Source: Streptomyces sp. WAC08241
GTDB taxonomy: Bacteria > Actinomycetota > Actinomycetes > Streptomycetales > Streptomycetaceae
Reading direction: 5' to 3'
Length of the DNA: 64,000 nucleotides
NCBI GenBank assembly: GCA_007858575.1
Contig: CP042279.1
Coordinates: 3,534,001-3,598,000, forward strand
In this document: positions 51,080 through 59,738 of the stretch, one piece after another
How positions within the stretch are numbered: the first letter of the stretch is position 1
Layout: the number at the start of each line of letters is the position of its first letter
The notes under the pieces: model-generated
Database searches by the model: none
What the model saw: only the letters and a program-made list of their open reading frames with translations
Told to the model about the DNA's origin: nothing
Translations under genes and position numbers: made by a program

Positions 51080-51711
51080 TCAGGCCGGTGCGGCCTCGAA
51101 CCGGTCGATGGCAGCGGCCAGTTGCGCGCGCCGGCGGATGTCGAGCTTGCGGTAGATCCGGGTGATGTGCAGCTCCACGGCCCGGGTCGACACCGTGAAG
51201 GCCTCGGCGATCTGCTTGTTGGTCAGGCCGTCGAGCATCATCGTGGCGATGCGCCGTTCGTGGGCGGTCAGCTCCTCGCGCACGGCGGGTTCCTCCCGGA
51301 CGGCGAACTCCCCGCGGACGGCCGGCGGCACGGATGCCGGCACGACCGGAGGGGCGTACGGCGGGACGGGCGCCGGGACGCCCCCGCGTATTCGTTCGTG
51401 GGTCCCGGCACCGCCGGTGGAGCGCTCCAGGCCGGCGAGTACCACGTGGCCCATCACCGCGTTCCATTCCCGGACCCTCAGTTCCCCGATGACCTGCGCC
51501 TGCGCGTACGGGTCGGCGTAGAGCACCCGTAAGAGCGTGCGGCGGTCGCGGGCTTCACAGACTAGGAGTTCCCCGGTGCCGTCCCGCCAGGGTCCGCCAC
51601 CGAGCAGGAGGCGCGCGCGGCCATCCTTTTCCAGTAGGTCCGGTGAGCTTCTCCAAAACTCAGCCGGTCCGTCTCTTTACCACGGAAAACGAGTTCGACC
51701 ACAAAAGCCAC
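51080..51711 (-). CDS. YciI-like domain fused to a LuxR-type HTH: probable ligand-responsive regulator, one frameshift
   Basis: GTG 51711 has GGGGGAG 6 nt upstream. The N-terminal part reads VAFVVELVFRGKETDRLSF, EAHRTYWKRM and, after a slip near 51620, LLLGGGPWRDGTGELLVCEA, LRVLYADPYAQAQVIGELR and VREWNAV: the ferredoxin-like YciI pattern including the late D-P-Y/F turn. A Pro-rich linker of about 50 residues follows. The C-terminal 65 residues are a LuxR HTH: LTAHERRIATMMLDGLTNKQ, IAEAFTVSTRAVELHITRIY and RKLDIRRRAQLAAAIDRF. I know of no common YciI-LuxR architecture. By position it may control the tautomerase and hem operon. Confidence 0.72.
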
Positions 51712-51772
51712 GTGCGTCTCCCCCACAGAGGCCGGGTGTTTCCACTTGTGACGCTACTACCCACCTCCCGCA

Positions 51773-51790
51773 CATTGAATGAACACAATG
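51773..51790. promoter_or_regulatory. inverted repeat upstream of the YciI-LuxR gene
   Basis: CATTG (51773-51777) and CAATG (51786-51790) are separated by 8 bp in an A/T-rich patch, 62-79 bp before the regulator start. It could be an operator for autoregulation; weak evidence. Confidence 0.3.
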
Positions 51791-51840
51791 TTGCGGACGG
51801 CGGCCCGGTATTTCATGGGGGTACGGAGGGAATGCTTCCA

Positions 51841-51863
51841 CCCGGCCGCCGAGAACGGCCGGG
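51841..51863. terminator. hairpin downstream of the EamA exporter gene
   Basis: CCCGGCCG and CGGCCGGG flank a 7-nt loop about 70 bp past the EamA stop. Confidence 0.6.
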
Positions 51864-51930
51864 TATCGCCTTGCTTTTCCTGATTCCGACGCCGTGGCCC
51901 GGCCTGGATTCAATCGGCGGCTCCGGCGGT

Positions 51931-52905
51931 CTACGTCCGGACCTCCGGAGCGGGCCGCACGGCCGGCTCGGGCGCCTTCTCCTCCGGGGCAGGTCGTGCG
52001 GCAGGTGCGGGCGTCTTCTCCTCCTCCGCCGCCGGGCGCGGCTTGCGGCGCAGCAGGCCGGTGGCCGCGAGGACCGCCACCGCGCCCAGCCACACGGTCC
52101 AGCCGAGCGGCTCGCGCAGCACCACGGCGCCGAGCACCACGGCCACGGCGGTCATCAGATAGGTGACGGTGGAGGCGACCGTGGCCCCGTCCTTGATGAT
52201 CAGCTCGAAGTTGAGCAGCGCGGCGAGGCCGGTGCAGACCACGCCGAGGACGAGGACCGAGACGACCGAGTCGGTGCGCCAGGTGACGCTCTGGAGGCCC
52301 AGGAACGGGAAGGCGACCAGGAGCAGCACGGTGGCGGCGCCGAGCTGGCCGCCCGCGAGCATCAGGGGCGGGATGCCCTTGCCCACCAGGAACCCGCCCA
52401 TGTACGCGAAGCTGGCGCCGAAGCTGATCGAGCCGAGGACGAAGCAGAGGATGCTCCAGCCGGTGCCGGCCGAGGACGCGTTCCACGGGGAGGCGATGAG
52501 CGCGGTGCCGCCGAGGCCGAGCAGGACGCCGCCCGCCTTGAAGCCGGAGACCCGCTTCTCCTGGCCGAGCAGCAGCGCGGCCGCCAGGGTCCAGATCGGG
52601 GCGCTGCCGTTGACGACGGCGGCGACGCTGCTGGACCCCTCGATCTCGCCCTCGGCGTACAGGGTCCAGGGGATCGCGTTGCCGAGCAGCGCGGCCACGG
52701 TCAGATGGCCCCAGACGGCCCTCTCCTTCGGCAGCCGGAGCCCCCGCGCGTATCCGATGGCGAGGATGACGACGGCGCCGAGCGCGAGCCGGATGAGGAC
52801 CATCTGCACGGGCGAGAAGCCGTACCCGGCGATCTTGATCCACAGGAAGACGGAGCCCCAGATGAGGCTCCGCGCGGCCAGCCGCGCGTAGGTGGCTTTG
52901 GACAT
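51931..52905 (-). CDS. EamA/DMT family transporter
   Basis: Drug/metabolite exporter-type permease with about ten membrane segments, in one intact frame from ATG 52905 (MSKATYARLAARSLIWGSVF). Segments include MVLIRLALGAVVILAIGYA, IWTLAAALLLGQEKR, GWSILCFVLGSISFGASFAY, TVLLLVAFPFLGLQ, VVSVLVLGVVCTGLAALLNF and VWLGAVAVLAATGLL. E-x-A-M repeats of the family are seen twice. The cytosolic tail repeats PAPAARPAPEEKAPEPAVRP. It lies between the YciI-LuxR and LysR genes, so export of the cluster product is plausible but inferred. Confidence 0.9.
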   Translation of the reverse strand: MSKATYARLAARSLIWGSVFLWIKIAGYGFSPVQMVLIRLALGAVVILAIGYARGLRLPKERAVWGHLTVAALLGNAIPWTLYAEGEIEGSSSVAAVVNGSAPIWTLAAALLLGQEKRVSGFKAGGVLLGLGGTALIASPWNASSAGTGWSILCFVLGSISFGASFAYMGGFLVGKGIPPLMLAGGQLGAATVLLLVAFPFLGLQSVTWRTDSVVSVLVLGVVCTGLAALLNFELIIKDGATVASTVTYLMTAVAVVLGAVVLREPLGWTVWLGAVAVLAATGLLRRKPRPAAEEEKTPAPAARPAPEEKAPEPAVRPAPEVRT

Positions 52906-53125
52906 GGGTGTTTCCCGCTCTCCGGAAGGGCTCGGCAGAGGACAGAGGAAGGACGAGGAAGGACAGAGGAGTGGGGGAAGAAAGGGGGCGCGCGGAGCGG
53001 TCCGCGGTACGGCAACGAGCCTCGCACCGGCGGCCGGGCGGATCCAGCAACGTCTGCTGGACGGTACCTTCCACGTGCCGTGGAGGATCACGTACCGGCA
53101 GGTCGGAAGCCGGACGGCCGTCCGG

Positions 53126-54052
53126 TCAGGCGGCCACGGCCGCCCTGGCGACGGTGCGCAGCGCGTCCAGGACGGCGGCGATCTCCGGGGAGGTCTGGCT
53201 GCCTTCCCGTACGGCCGCGAAGACCGTGCGGGAGGGGCCCGCTCGCTGAACGCGCGGATCGTCACCTCGGGCCGCGGGCCGGCTTGGCCATCCGCGGGAC
53301 GAGCGCGACCCCGAGGCCGAGCCGCACCGCCGCGAGGGTGGCGTCCCAGTCGCCGATGGCGTGGGAGGCCTGCGGGGTGAACCCGGCGGCGGTACACGCG
53401 GCCACGCCGATGTCGTGGCACATGCCGGTGGTGGCGAAGATCCAGGTCTCCTCGGCGAGGTCGGCGAGGAGCAGCCGGGGCTCCCGAGGAGCCGGTGGCC
53501 CTCGGGGAGGGCGATGTCGAAGGGTCTCGCAGAGCGGGACCCGGTGGAACTGCCCGTCAAAGCGGCTCTCGTCGCCCGCCGGGCCCGGGTTCCGGGCGGT
53601 GTCGGCGGAGATGACGACGTCGGTCTCGCCCCGGTGCAGCATGGAGAAGCTCTCCGGCGGGTCGACCTCGGCCAGCGAGGTGCGCAGCAGCGGCCGGGTC
53701 TCCCGCAGCCGGGCCACGGCGGGCAGGATGAGCGCCGAGAGGGTGGTGGAGAAGCCGGCCACGGCCACTCGCCGTGCTCGCCGCTGCGGTGCGCGGCGAG
53801 CTCCGCGCGCATCTGCTCGAGCTGGGTGAAGACGGCGTCGGCGTGCCGGAGCACGATCCGCGCCGCCCCCGTGAGCTGCAGTCGGCGCCCGGACGGTTCG
53901 GTGAGCGGCACGCCCAACTCCCGCCCCAGGGCGCTGATCTGCTGCGAGACGGCCTGCGGGGTGAGGTGGAGCGCCTGGGCGGCCGCGCTGACGGTGCCGC
54001 GCTCGCTGAGCTCCCTCAGCACGCGGAGCTTCCGCAGGTCCGGATCGGCCAC
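53126..54052 (-). CDS. LysR family transcriptional regulator, frameshifted
   Basis: GTG 54052 (VADPDLRKLRVLRELSERGT). The HTH is SAAAQALHLTPQAVSQQISA. The effector domain reads RVAVAGFSTTLSALILPAVA, FSMLHRGETDVVISADTARN, EETWIFATTGMCHDIGVAAC and RLGLGVALVPRMAKPARG, ending LDALRTVARAAVAA at 53126. Slips near 53765, 53525, 53490, 53275 and 53250. About 310 aa. It is next to the EamA transporter on the same strand (220 bp), a common regulator-target pairing. Confidence 0.88.
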   Translation of the reverse strand: MADPDLRKLRVLRELSERGTVSAAAQALHLTPQAVSQQISALGRELGVPLTEPSGRRLQLTGAARIVLRHADAVFTQLEQMRAELAAHRSGEHGEWPWPASPPPSRRSSCPPWPGCGRPGRCCAPRWPRSTRRRASPCCTGARPTSSSPPTPPGTRARRATRAALTGSSTGSRSARPFDIALPEGHRLLGSPGCSSPTSPRRPGSSPPPACATTSAWPRVPPPGSPRRPPTPSATGTPPSRRCGSASGSRSSRGWPSRPAARGDDPRVQRAGPSRTVFAAVREGSQTSPEIAAVLDALRTVARAAVAA

Positions 54053-54119
54053 GTCCCGCTCCCCTCCCTCTCCGAGGGGCGTCCCGGCGCCCGGGCCCCT
54101 CACTCATCGTACGCAGCCG

Positions 54120-54240
54120 GTGTCCGTACGGGACGGCTGCCCGTACGGAACCGTCACCCGCACCGGACCGCTGCCCGCACGGAGTCGCCACCCGCACCGG
54201 ACCGCTGCCCGCACGGAAACGGAACCGTCACCCGGATCGG
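54120..54240. repeat. 34-bp direct repeat in the LysR/LLM intergenic region
   Basis: CACCCGCACCGGACCGCTGCCCGCACGGA occurs at 54155-54183 and 54189-54217, with shorter diverged copies (GGCTGCCCGTACGGAACCGTC) on either side. It lies between the LLM gene stop and the upstream region of the LysR gene. Confidence 0.8.
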
Positions 54241-54257
54241 ACGTCACGTCCGGACGG

Positions 54258-55171
54258 TCACCGCACCGACCCCGCGTCCACGTCGACGACCTCCTTCACC
54301 AGGGTCTCCAGGACGTCGAGGTCCCGCGCGGTGCGCCCCGGTTCGCGCCGGTCGCCCGGGTAGGTGGGGTCGAGGACGACGGCCCGCGCGCCGACGTCCT
54401 GGAGCAGCCCGAGGTCGTCGGCGATCTGGGCCAGGGTGCCCTCGCCGAGCAGCCGCCCGGGCCCCAACGGCCTGGGGGTGACCCGGAGTTTGATGCGGGG
54501 ACAGACCGCGGGCACCGGCAGCTCCTGCTCCTCCGCGACCTGGCGGAGCGTGGGCAGTCCCACGCCGAGGAGCCAGTCGCCGGAGACGGAGGTGGGGTGC
54601 CAGGCGTCCCCGAGGCGGACGGCTCGGCGCAGCGCGCCGTAGCTGTGGCCGCCGACCCAGACTGGCGGGCCGGGCGCTGCACGGGCAGCGGCCCGGTGTG
54701 CACCTCGCGGAAGGAGACGTGGGCGCCGTCGAAGGAGGCGACCTCGTCCCGCCAGCAGGCCTTGATGGCGGCGAGGTACTCGTCGCTGATCGCGCCGCGC
54801 TTGCGGTACGGGACGTCGAGGACGGCGAACTCCCTGGCTGCCCAGCCGGCCGCCGCGCCGAAGACGAGGCGCCCGTTGCTGAACCGGTCGATGTTGGCGG
54901 CGACCCGGGCGGTGTGCACGGGGTGCCGGTACGGAGGATCGTGACCGTGGTCCCGAGGCCCACGGTCCTGGTGACGCCGGCGAGCCAGGCGAGGGTCGCG
55001 AAGGGGTCGTAGAACGGGGCGGGAAGAGGTGCTGCACGTCCGGGGTGAGCGCCACGTGGTCGGAGACCATGGCGTAGTCGTACCCCAGCGCCTCCACCCG
55101 CAGCGCCCAGTCGGCGAGGGCGTCGGGGTGGCCTCGGGCCCGTAGTTGGGCAGATTGACGCCGAACTTCAT
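54258..55171 (-). CDS. LLM class flavin/F420-dependent oxidoreductase, frameshifted
   Basis: ATG 55171 overlaps the MFS stop (ATGA). [14 protein letters not shown] begins the luciferase-like barrel, followed by WALRVEALGYDYAMVSDHVA, FYDPFATLAWLAGVTRTVGL, VHTARVAANIDRFSNGRLVF, GAAAGWAAREFAVLDVPYRK, PPVWVGGHSYGALRRAVRLG and the final LDVLETLVKEVVDVDAG. It resembles the F420-type subgroup typical of actinobacteria. Slips near 55130, 55015, 54930 and 54670. The substrate is not predictable. Translationally coupled to an exporter, it may modify or detoxify the exported compound. Confidence 0.84.
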
Positions 55172-56458
55172 GGGGCGTTCCTTTCCAGGGACCCGGCCGC
55201 GGTCGCGTCCGCGCCTCCGGTCCCGTCGTCATGGTCCTTGGTGCCTGGAGCGGTCTGCGCGGCGCGCCGGGCGAGGGCGGGAACCGCGACGAGGTGGAGG
55301 AGGACTCCCGCGAGCGCGACCCCCGCGGCGGGGAGCGGGAGCCAGCGGGCGTCGAGCCCGTGGGCGAGGGCGAGGCCGCCGAGCGCGGAGCCGACGGCGC
55401 CGCCGAGGTAGGTGGCGGAGCTGTTGAGACCGACGGCGGCGGCTCCCGACCCGGCCTTCCCGCCGCCCGGCCCGGACTCTCCCCTGCCCTTCCCCCGGGT
55501 TCCTTCCCCCGCGAGCAGCCGGTGCTGCTGCGGGACGACGAAGGCCCAGCCGACCGCGCCCCAGAGGAGCAGGGGCAGGAGGACGAGACCGGGGACGGAT
55601 CCGGTCCACGGCAGCAGCGCGAGGGCGCCGCCGAGGGTGCCGAGGAGCGCGACCGAGAGGAGGGCGGGCCGTCCCGTCCGGTCGACGAGGGTCCCGGCGA
55701 GGAGGTTGCCGCAGACCCCGCCGATCCCCCAGACCCACAGGTACGGCACGGCGCTGCCGACGTCGGCGGTCCGGTGGAGGACCGGTTCGAGGTAGGTGTA
55801 GAGGCCGAGGCTGGCCACGGTCTGGGTGAAGGTGACGGCGACGACCACGGCGACCCGGGGCCGGGCGAGGGCCGCGAACCGGTCCCGCGGGGACGGCGCC
55901 GCGGCCCCCGCACCGGCGGCAGGGCGACCGCGGTGCCGAGCAGGGCGAGCACGCCGAGTCCGGTGATCAGCCACAGGGCGGCCCGCCAGCCGGCGCCGGC
56001 CGCGACGAGCAGGCCCAGCGGGACGCCGAGGACGGTGCCCGCGCTCATCCCGCCGAGGACCAGGCCGAGGGCGCGCCCGCGCCGCTCGGGCGGGACGAGC
56101 GCGACGGCCGCGGTGGCGGCGGCCGGGGTGAAGAGGCCGGCCGCGGCACCGGCGAGGCCCGGGTGCCGAGGAGCACGGGGTACGAACCGGCCAGGGCCGT
56201 ACCGGCGTTGGCGAGGACGAAGACGACGAGGGCGGTCACGACGACCGTACGGGTGCCCCGGCGGGTGAGCGCGGCCGAGAGGAACGGCGCGGCCAGGGCG
56301 TAGCAGAGGGTGAAGGCGGTGACGGACTGGCCCGCGAGGGAGACGGAGATCCCCAGGTCGGCCCCGATGCCCGGGAGCAGCCCCGCCATCGCGTAGGCGT
56401 CGGTCCCCATGGCGAAGGAGCCGAGCGCGAGCAGGCCCACCGCGCGCGTGCCGCCCAT
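55168..56458 (-). CDS. MFS transporter (drug-export type), frameshifted
   Basis: ATG 56458 ([20 protein letters not shown]). Twelve hydrophobic segments are recognisable, including [40 protein letters not shown] (motif A position), [40 protein letters not shown] and [20 protein letters not shown]. Slips near 56160 and 55915. The tail is hydrophilic. It resembles arabinose-efflux/DHA1 exporters of secondary-metabolite clusters. The leader contains four 10-bp repeats; a divergent glutamyl-tRNA synthetase gene lies on the other side. Confidence 0.87.
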
Positions 56459-56470
56459 CGCGCCCCCTTG

Positions 56471-56510
56471 TCGTCTTGTGTCGTCTTGTGTCGTCTTGTG
56501 TCGCCTTGTC
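56471..56510. repeat. 10-bp tandem repeat in the MFS leader/divergent promoter region
   Basis: TCGTCTTGTG occurs three times in succession (56471-56500), followed by the variant TCGCCTTGTC. It begins 12 bp upstream of the MFS start codon, so copy-number changes would alter the leader. Confidence 0.9.
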
Positions 56511-56691
56511 GCCGCACGGAACTCCTGTCGTGCGGAACGGTCCTCGGGACGCTACTGACCGCGTGTCCCGCCCGCAGCCCACAACGCGCAAGAGGGTTCG
56601 GGGTTCCGCAGCCTCGCGCCCCCGCGCCCCTCGATCCGCCCGGTCACCGGCCTACGGTGGATCTCTCCAGAACCCCAGGAGGGAGTCCACC

Positions 56692-58337
56692 GTGCTCGAC
56701 CTGTCCGTCATCAACGCGATGTTCCCGCCCGACCTTCCGGAACCGGACGACTGGGAACGGCGGTTCCGGCCGCGCGACCTGCCGGACGGTGCCGAGGTGA
56801 CGCGCTTCGCCCCGAGCCCCACCGGACACCTGCACATCGGCGGCCTCTACACGGCGGCCGTGGCCCGGGCGCTCGCCCACCAGTCGGGCGGCACGTACGT
56901 GCTGCGCGTCGAGGACACCGACCGCGCCCGCCGGGTGGCGGGCGCCGCCGAGGAGTTCTCCCGGCTGCTCGGCGCTCGGACTCGCCCCGGACGAGGGCGG
57001 GGTCGCCGGGGACGGGGAGTGGGGCCCGTACCTCCAGTCGGAGCGCCGGGACGTCTACCTGGGCCACGTGCGGGAACTGCTGCGCAAAGACCGGGCGTAC
57101 CCCTGCTTCTGCGACAAGGAGCGGCTGGCCCGGAGCGCCGGGGAGCAGCGTGCGGGCCGCTCCCCGCTGGGCTACTACGGCCGGTGGGCGCCGTGCCGGA
57201 CGCTGGCCCCGGAGGAGGCGGCGCGGCGGCTCGCGGCCGGCGAGCCGTACGTGGTGCGCCTGCGCTGCCCGTACGAGTTCCCCGGCCGGATCTGCTTCGC
57301 GGACCGGATCCGGGGCTCGGTCACCCTTCAGGACAACGGCAACGACATCGTGCTCCTGAAGTCCTCGCAGGAGGAACTCCCGCTGCCGACCTACCACTTC
57401 GCGCACGTCGTGGACGACCACCTGATGCGGGTCACGCTCGTGGTGCGCGGCGAGGAGTGGCTGTCCTCGACCCCGGTCCACCTCCAACTGCACACGGCGC
57501 TCGGCTTCGCGCCGCCGGCGTACGCGCACCTCGCGCCGCTGATGAAGGCCGAGGGGCCCTCGCGCCGCAAGCTGAGCAAGCGCAAGGACCCCGAGGCGTC
57601 GGTGGAGTACTACCTGTCCGCCGGTTATCCGCCGGCGGCCGTCCAGCACTACCTGCGCGGCCTCGCCAACATCCGGCTGATGGACGTCCCCACGGCCGAG
57701 GCGCTCGCCGCCCCCGTCCGGCTCGACGGCATGCGCCCGTCGGGTCCGCTGCTCGACCTGCCCAAACTGCACTCCCTGAGCCGGGAGTTCATCGCCTCGC
57801 TCACCCCGGGCGAGCTGTACGCGCAGTTGCTCGACTGGGCGGAGGAGTACGACCCGGAGCTGGCGTCCGTCCTCGTCCGCCGCGAGGGGCTCGCCCTGGC
57901 GGCGGTGGCCGTGGGGCGGCCGGAGGGCGCGCCCGCCCGGAAGGACCTGGACCGCTGGTCGTGCTTCCGCGACCGCTACGGCTTCTTCTTCGCGGAGCTG
58001 TTCGGCCCGGTGCCGTCCGCCGCCGACGACCGGTTCGGCGGACTGGCCCCGGAGCTGGTGCGCCGGATCGCGGCCGGGTTCGTCCGGGACGGGGTGGGGC
58101 GGGCACGCCGGAGGAGTGGTACGGGCGCTGCGCGCGCTCGCCGGGCGGCACGGCTTCGCCCCGGACACGGCCGCCTGGCGCCGGGAACCGGACCGCTGGG
58201 CGGGTCCGCCGAGGGTGGTGGCGAACGTGGTCCGGGTGGCGCTGACGGGCGCCACTCGGAGCCCGGACCTGTTCGCCGTGGCGGGCGTCCTGGGCCGGGA
58301 CGAGGTGGTGCGCCGCCTCACCGCCGTGGCGGGGTGA
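56692..58337 (+). CDS. glutamate--tRNA ligase (second copy/paralogue), frameshifted
   Basis: Charges tRNA(Glu) with glutamate. GTG 56692 follows AGGAGGGAG ([20 protein letters not shown]). The HIGH motif is [20 protein letters not shown], then [67 protein letters not shown] and the KMSKS-equivalent [16 protein letters not shown]-terminal anticodon-binding-sized region continues to [10 protein letters not shown] at 58337. About 548 aa, so it is full length and not the ~300-aa GluQ-type. Slips near 56985 and 58100. It faces away from the MFS gene and lies 5 kb from the tautomerase/hem operon; a supplier of Glu-tRNA for HemA is the natural hypothesis. Confidence 0.88.
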
Positions 58338-58620
58338 GGCGGGGCGGAGCGGGGTGAGGCAGGGCGGGGACGGGACGGGACACCGGAGGACCGGTGCGTT
58401 CGGAGGGGGACGCCAGGGGCGGACAGGGGACTGTCCTCAAGATCACCGAACGCCTTCCGACGCTAACCGCCGGTGTCCCCCGCCCCGGCAGGACACACGG
58501 CGCGGCGCGCCCCGGCGGGCCGCTCACCGCTTCGGCGGAGCGCACGCCCTCCCGGAGGGCGCCGGGCGGCCCGCGGCCGTCCCTGGCCAGGAGCGGCGGT
58601 GGGCTGGCAGGATCGGCCCC

Positions 58621-59616
58621 ATGTTCACCTCCCTCTCCCGCGCCGCCCGCCGCCGTGCCCTGGCGGTCGCGGCCGCGCTGCTCGCGCTCTGCGGGATGCT
58701 GGTGTGGTGGCTGGCCCCTTCGGCTCCCCCGCCCCCAGCGGCACGGTCACCTTCAGCACGGGGGTCCCCACCGGGGTGTACCAGCGGTACGGGAAGCTCC
58801 TGCGGCAGGCCCTGGCCCAGGACCCGCCCGAGGTGACGATAAAACTCACGGACAGCGAGGGCTCCCAGCAGAACCTGGCCCGGGTGGCGACGGGCAAGGC
58901 GGACTTCACCGTCGCCACGGCCGACGCGGTGGCCCAGTACCAGCGCGACCGCAAGCCCGGTTTCGAGCGGCTGCGCGGCTGCGCCCGGCTGTACGACGAC
59001 TACGTACAGCTCGTGGTCCGCAAGGGTCGCCGCTGCGGAAGGTGCAGGACCTGAAGGGCCTGCGGGTCGGCGTGGGCCAGGACGGGTCGGGCGTGCGGCT
59101 GATCGCGGACCGGGTCCTCGCGGCGGCGGGCCTGGCCCCGTCCGGGACGTCCGGGTGGTCTCGGCCGGCATCGACACGATGCCGGGGCTCCTGGAGCGCG
59201 GTGAGCTGGACGCCTTCTTCTGGTCGGGCGGGCTGCCCACCCAGGCGGTGCAGGACCTGTCGGAGCGCACCCCGGTCCGGCTGATCCCGCTGGACCCGGA
59301 GCTGGTCGCCCAGCTCCACGACGTCGGCGACTCGACCCGTCACTACCGCTCGGCGAAGATCCCGGCCGACGCGTACGCGAAGGCGCAGGACGGGCAGTCG
59401 GTCGAGACGCTGGCCGTGGCGAACCTGCTGGTCACCACGGAGGAGGCCGACGCGGACCTGGTGGAGGGGTTCACCCGCACGGTGATCAGGAGCAGGGACG
59501 GGATCGGCCGCCTGGTCCACCCGGCCCAGTTGGTGGACCTGCGCACGGCCGTCTACACGGACCCCCTGGAACTCCACGAGGGCGCCCGCCGCTACTACCG
59601 CTCGGTGAAGCCCTGA
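58621..59616 (+). CDS. TAXI family TRAP-type solute-binding protein, frameshifted
   Basis: ATG 58621 (MFTSLSRAARRRALAVAAAL) opens with a membrane segment LALCGMLVWWLAPS and a Pro-rich linker. The TAXI domain begins TVTFSTGVPTGVYQRYGKLL, then KLTDSEGSQQNLARVATGKA, DFTVATADAVAQYQRDRK, LKGLRVGVGQDGSGVRLIAD, AFFWSGGLPTQAVQDLSER and YRSAKIPADAYAKAQDGQSV. Ends YYRSVKP at 59616. Slips near 58725, 59030 and 59145. Usually partnered with a fused TRAP permease, but none is adjacent here. Convergent with a sensor kinase; it could be the kinase's accessory binding protein. Confidence 0.85.
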
Positions 59617-59738
59617 CTCCGTACGACCGCTCGGTGAAGCCCTGATCCCGTACGACCGCTCGGCGAAAGCCCTGATCCCGTACGACCGCCCGGTGGGGCC
59701 CCGGCCCCGCACTACCGTTCGGCGAAGCCCCGATCCTG
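59591..59738. repeat. 29-30 bp minisatellite copying the 3' end of the TAXI gene
   Basis: Five units (59591, 59620, 59649, 59679, 59709) of the type CGTACGACCGCTCGGTGAAG-CCCTGATCC. The first unit is the coding end (YYRSVKP-stop). Each copy repeats the stop region, and the opposite strand encodes the kinase C-terminus in the last unit. Confidence 0.9.
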
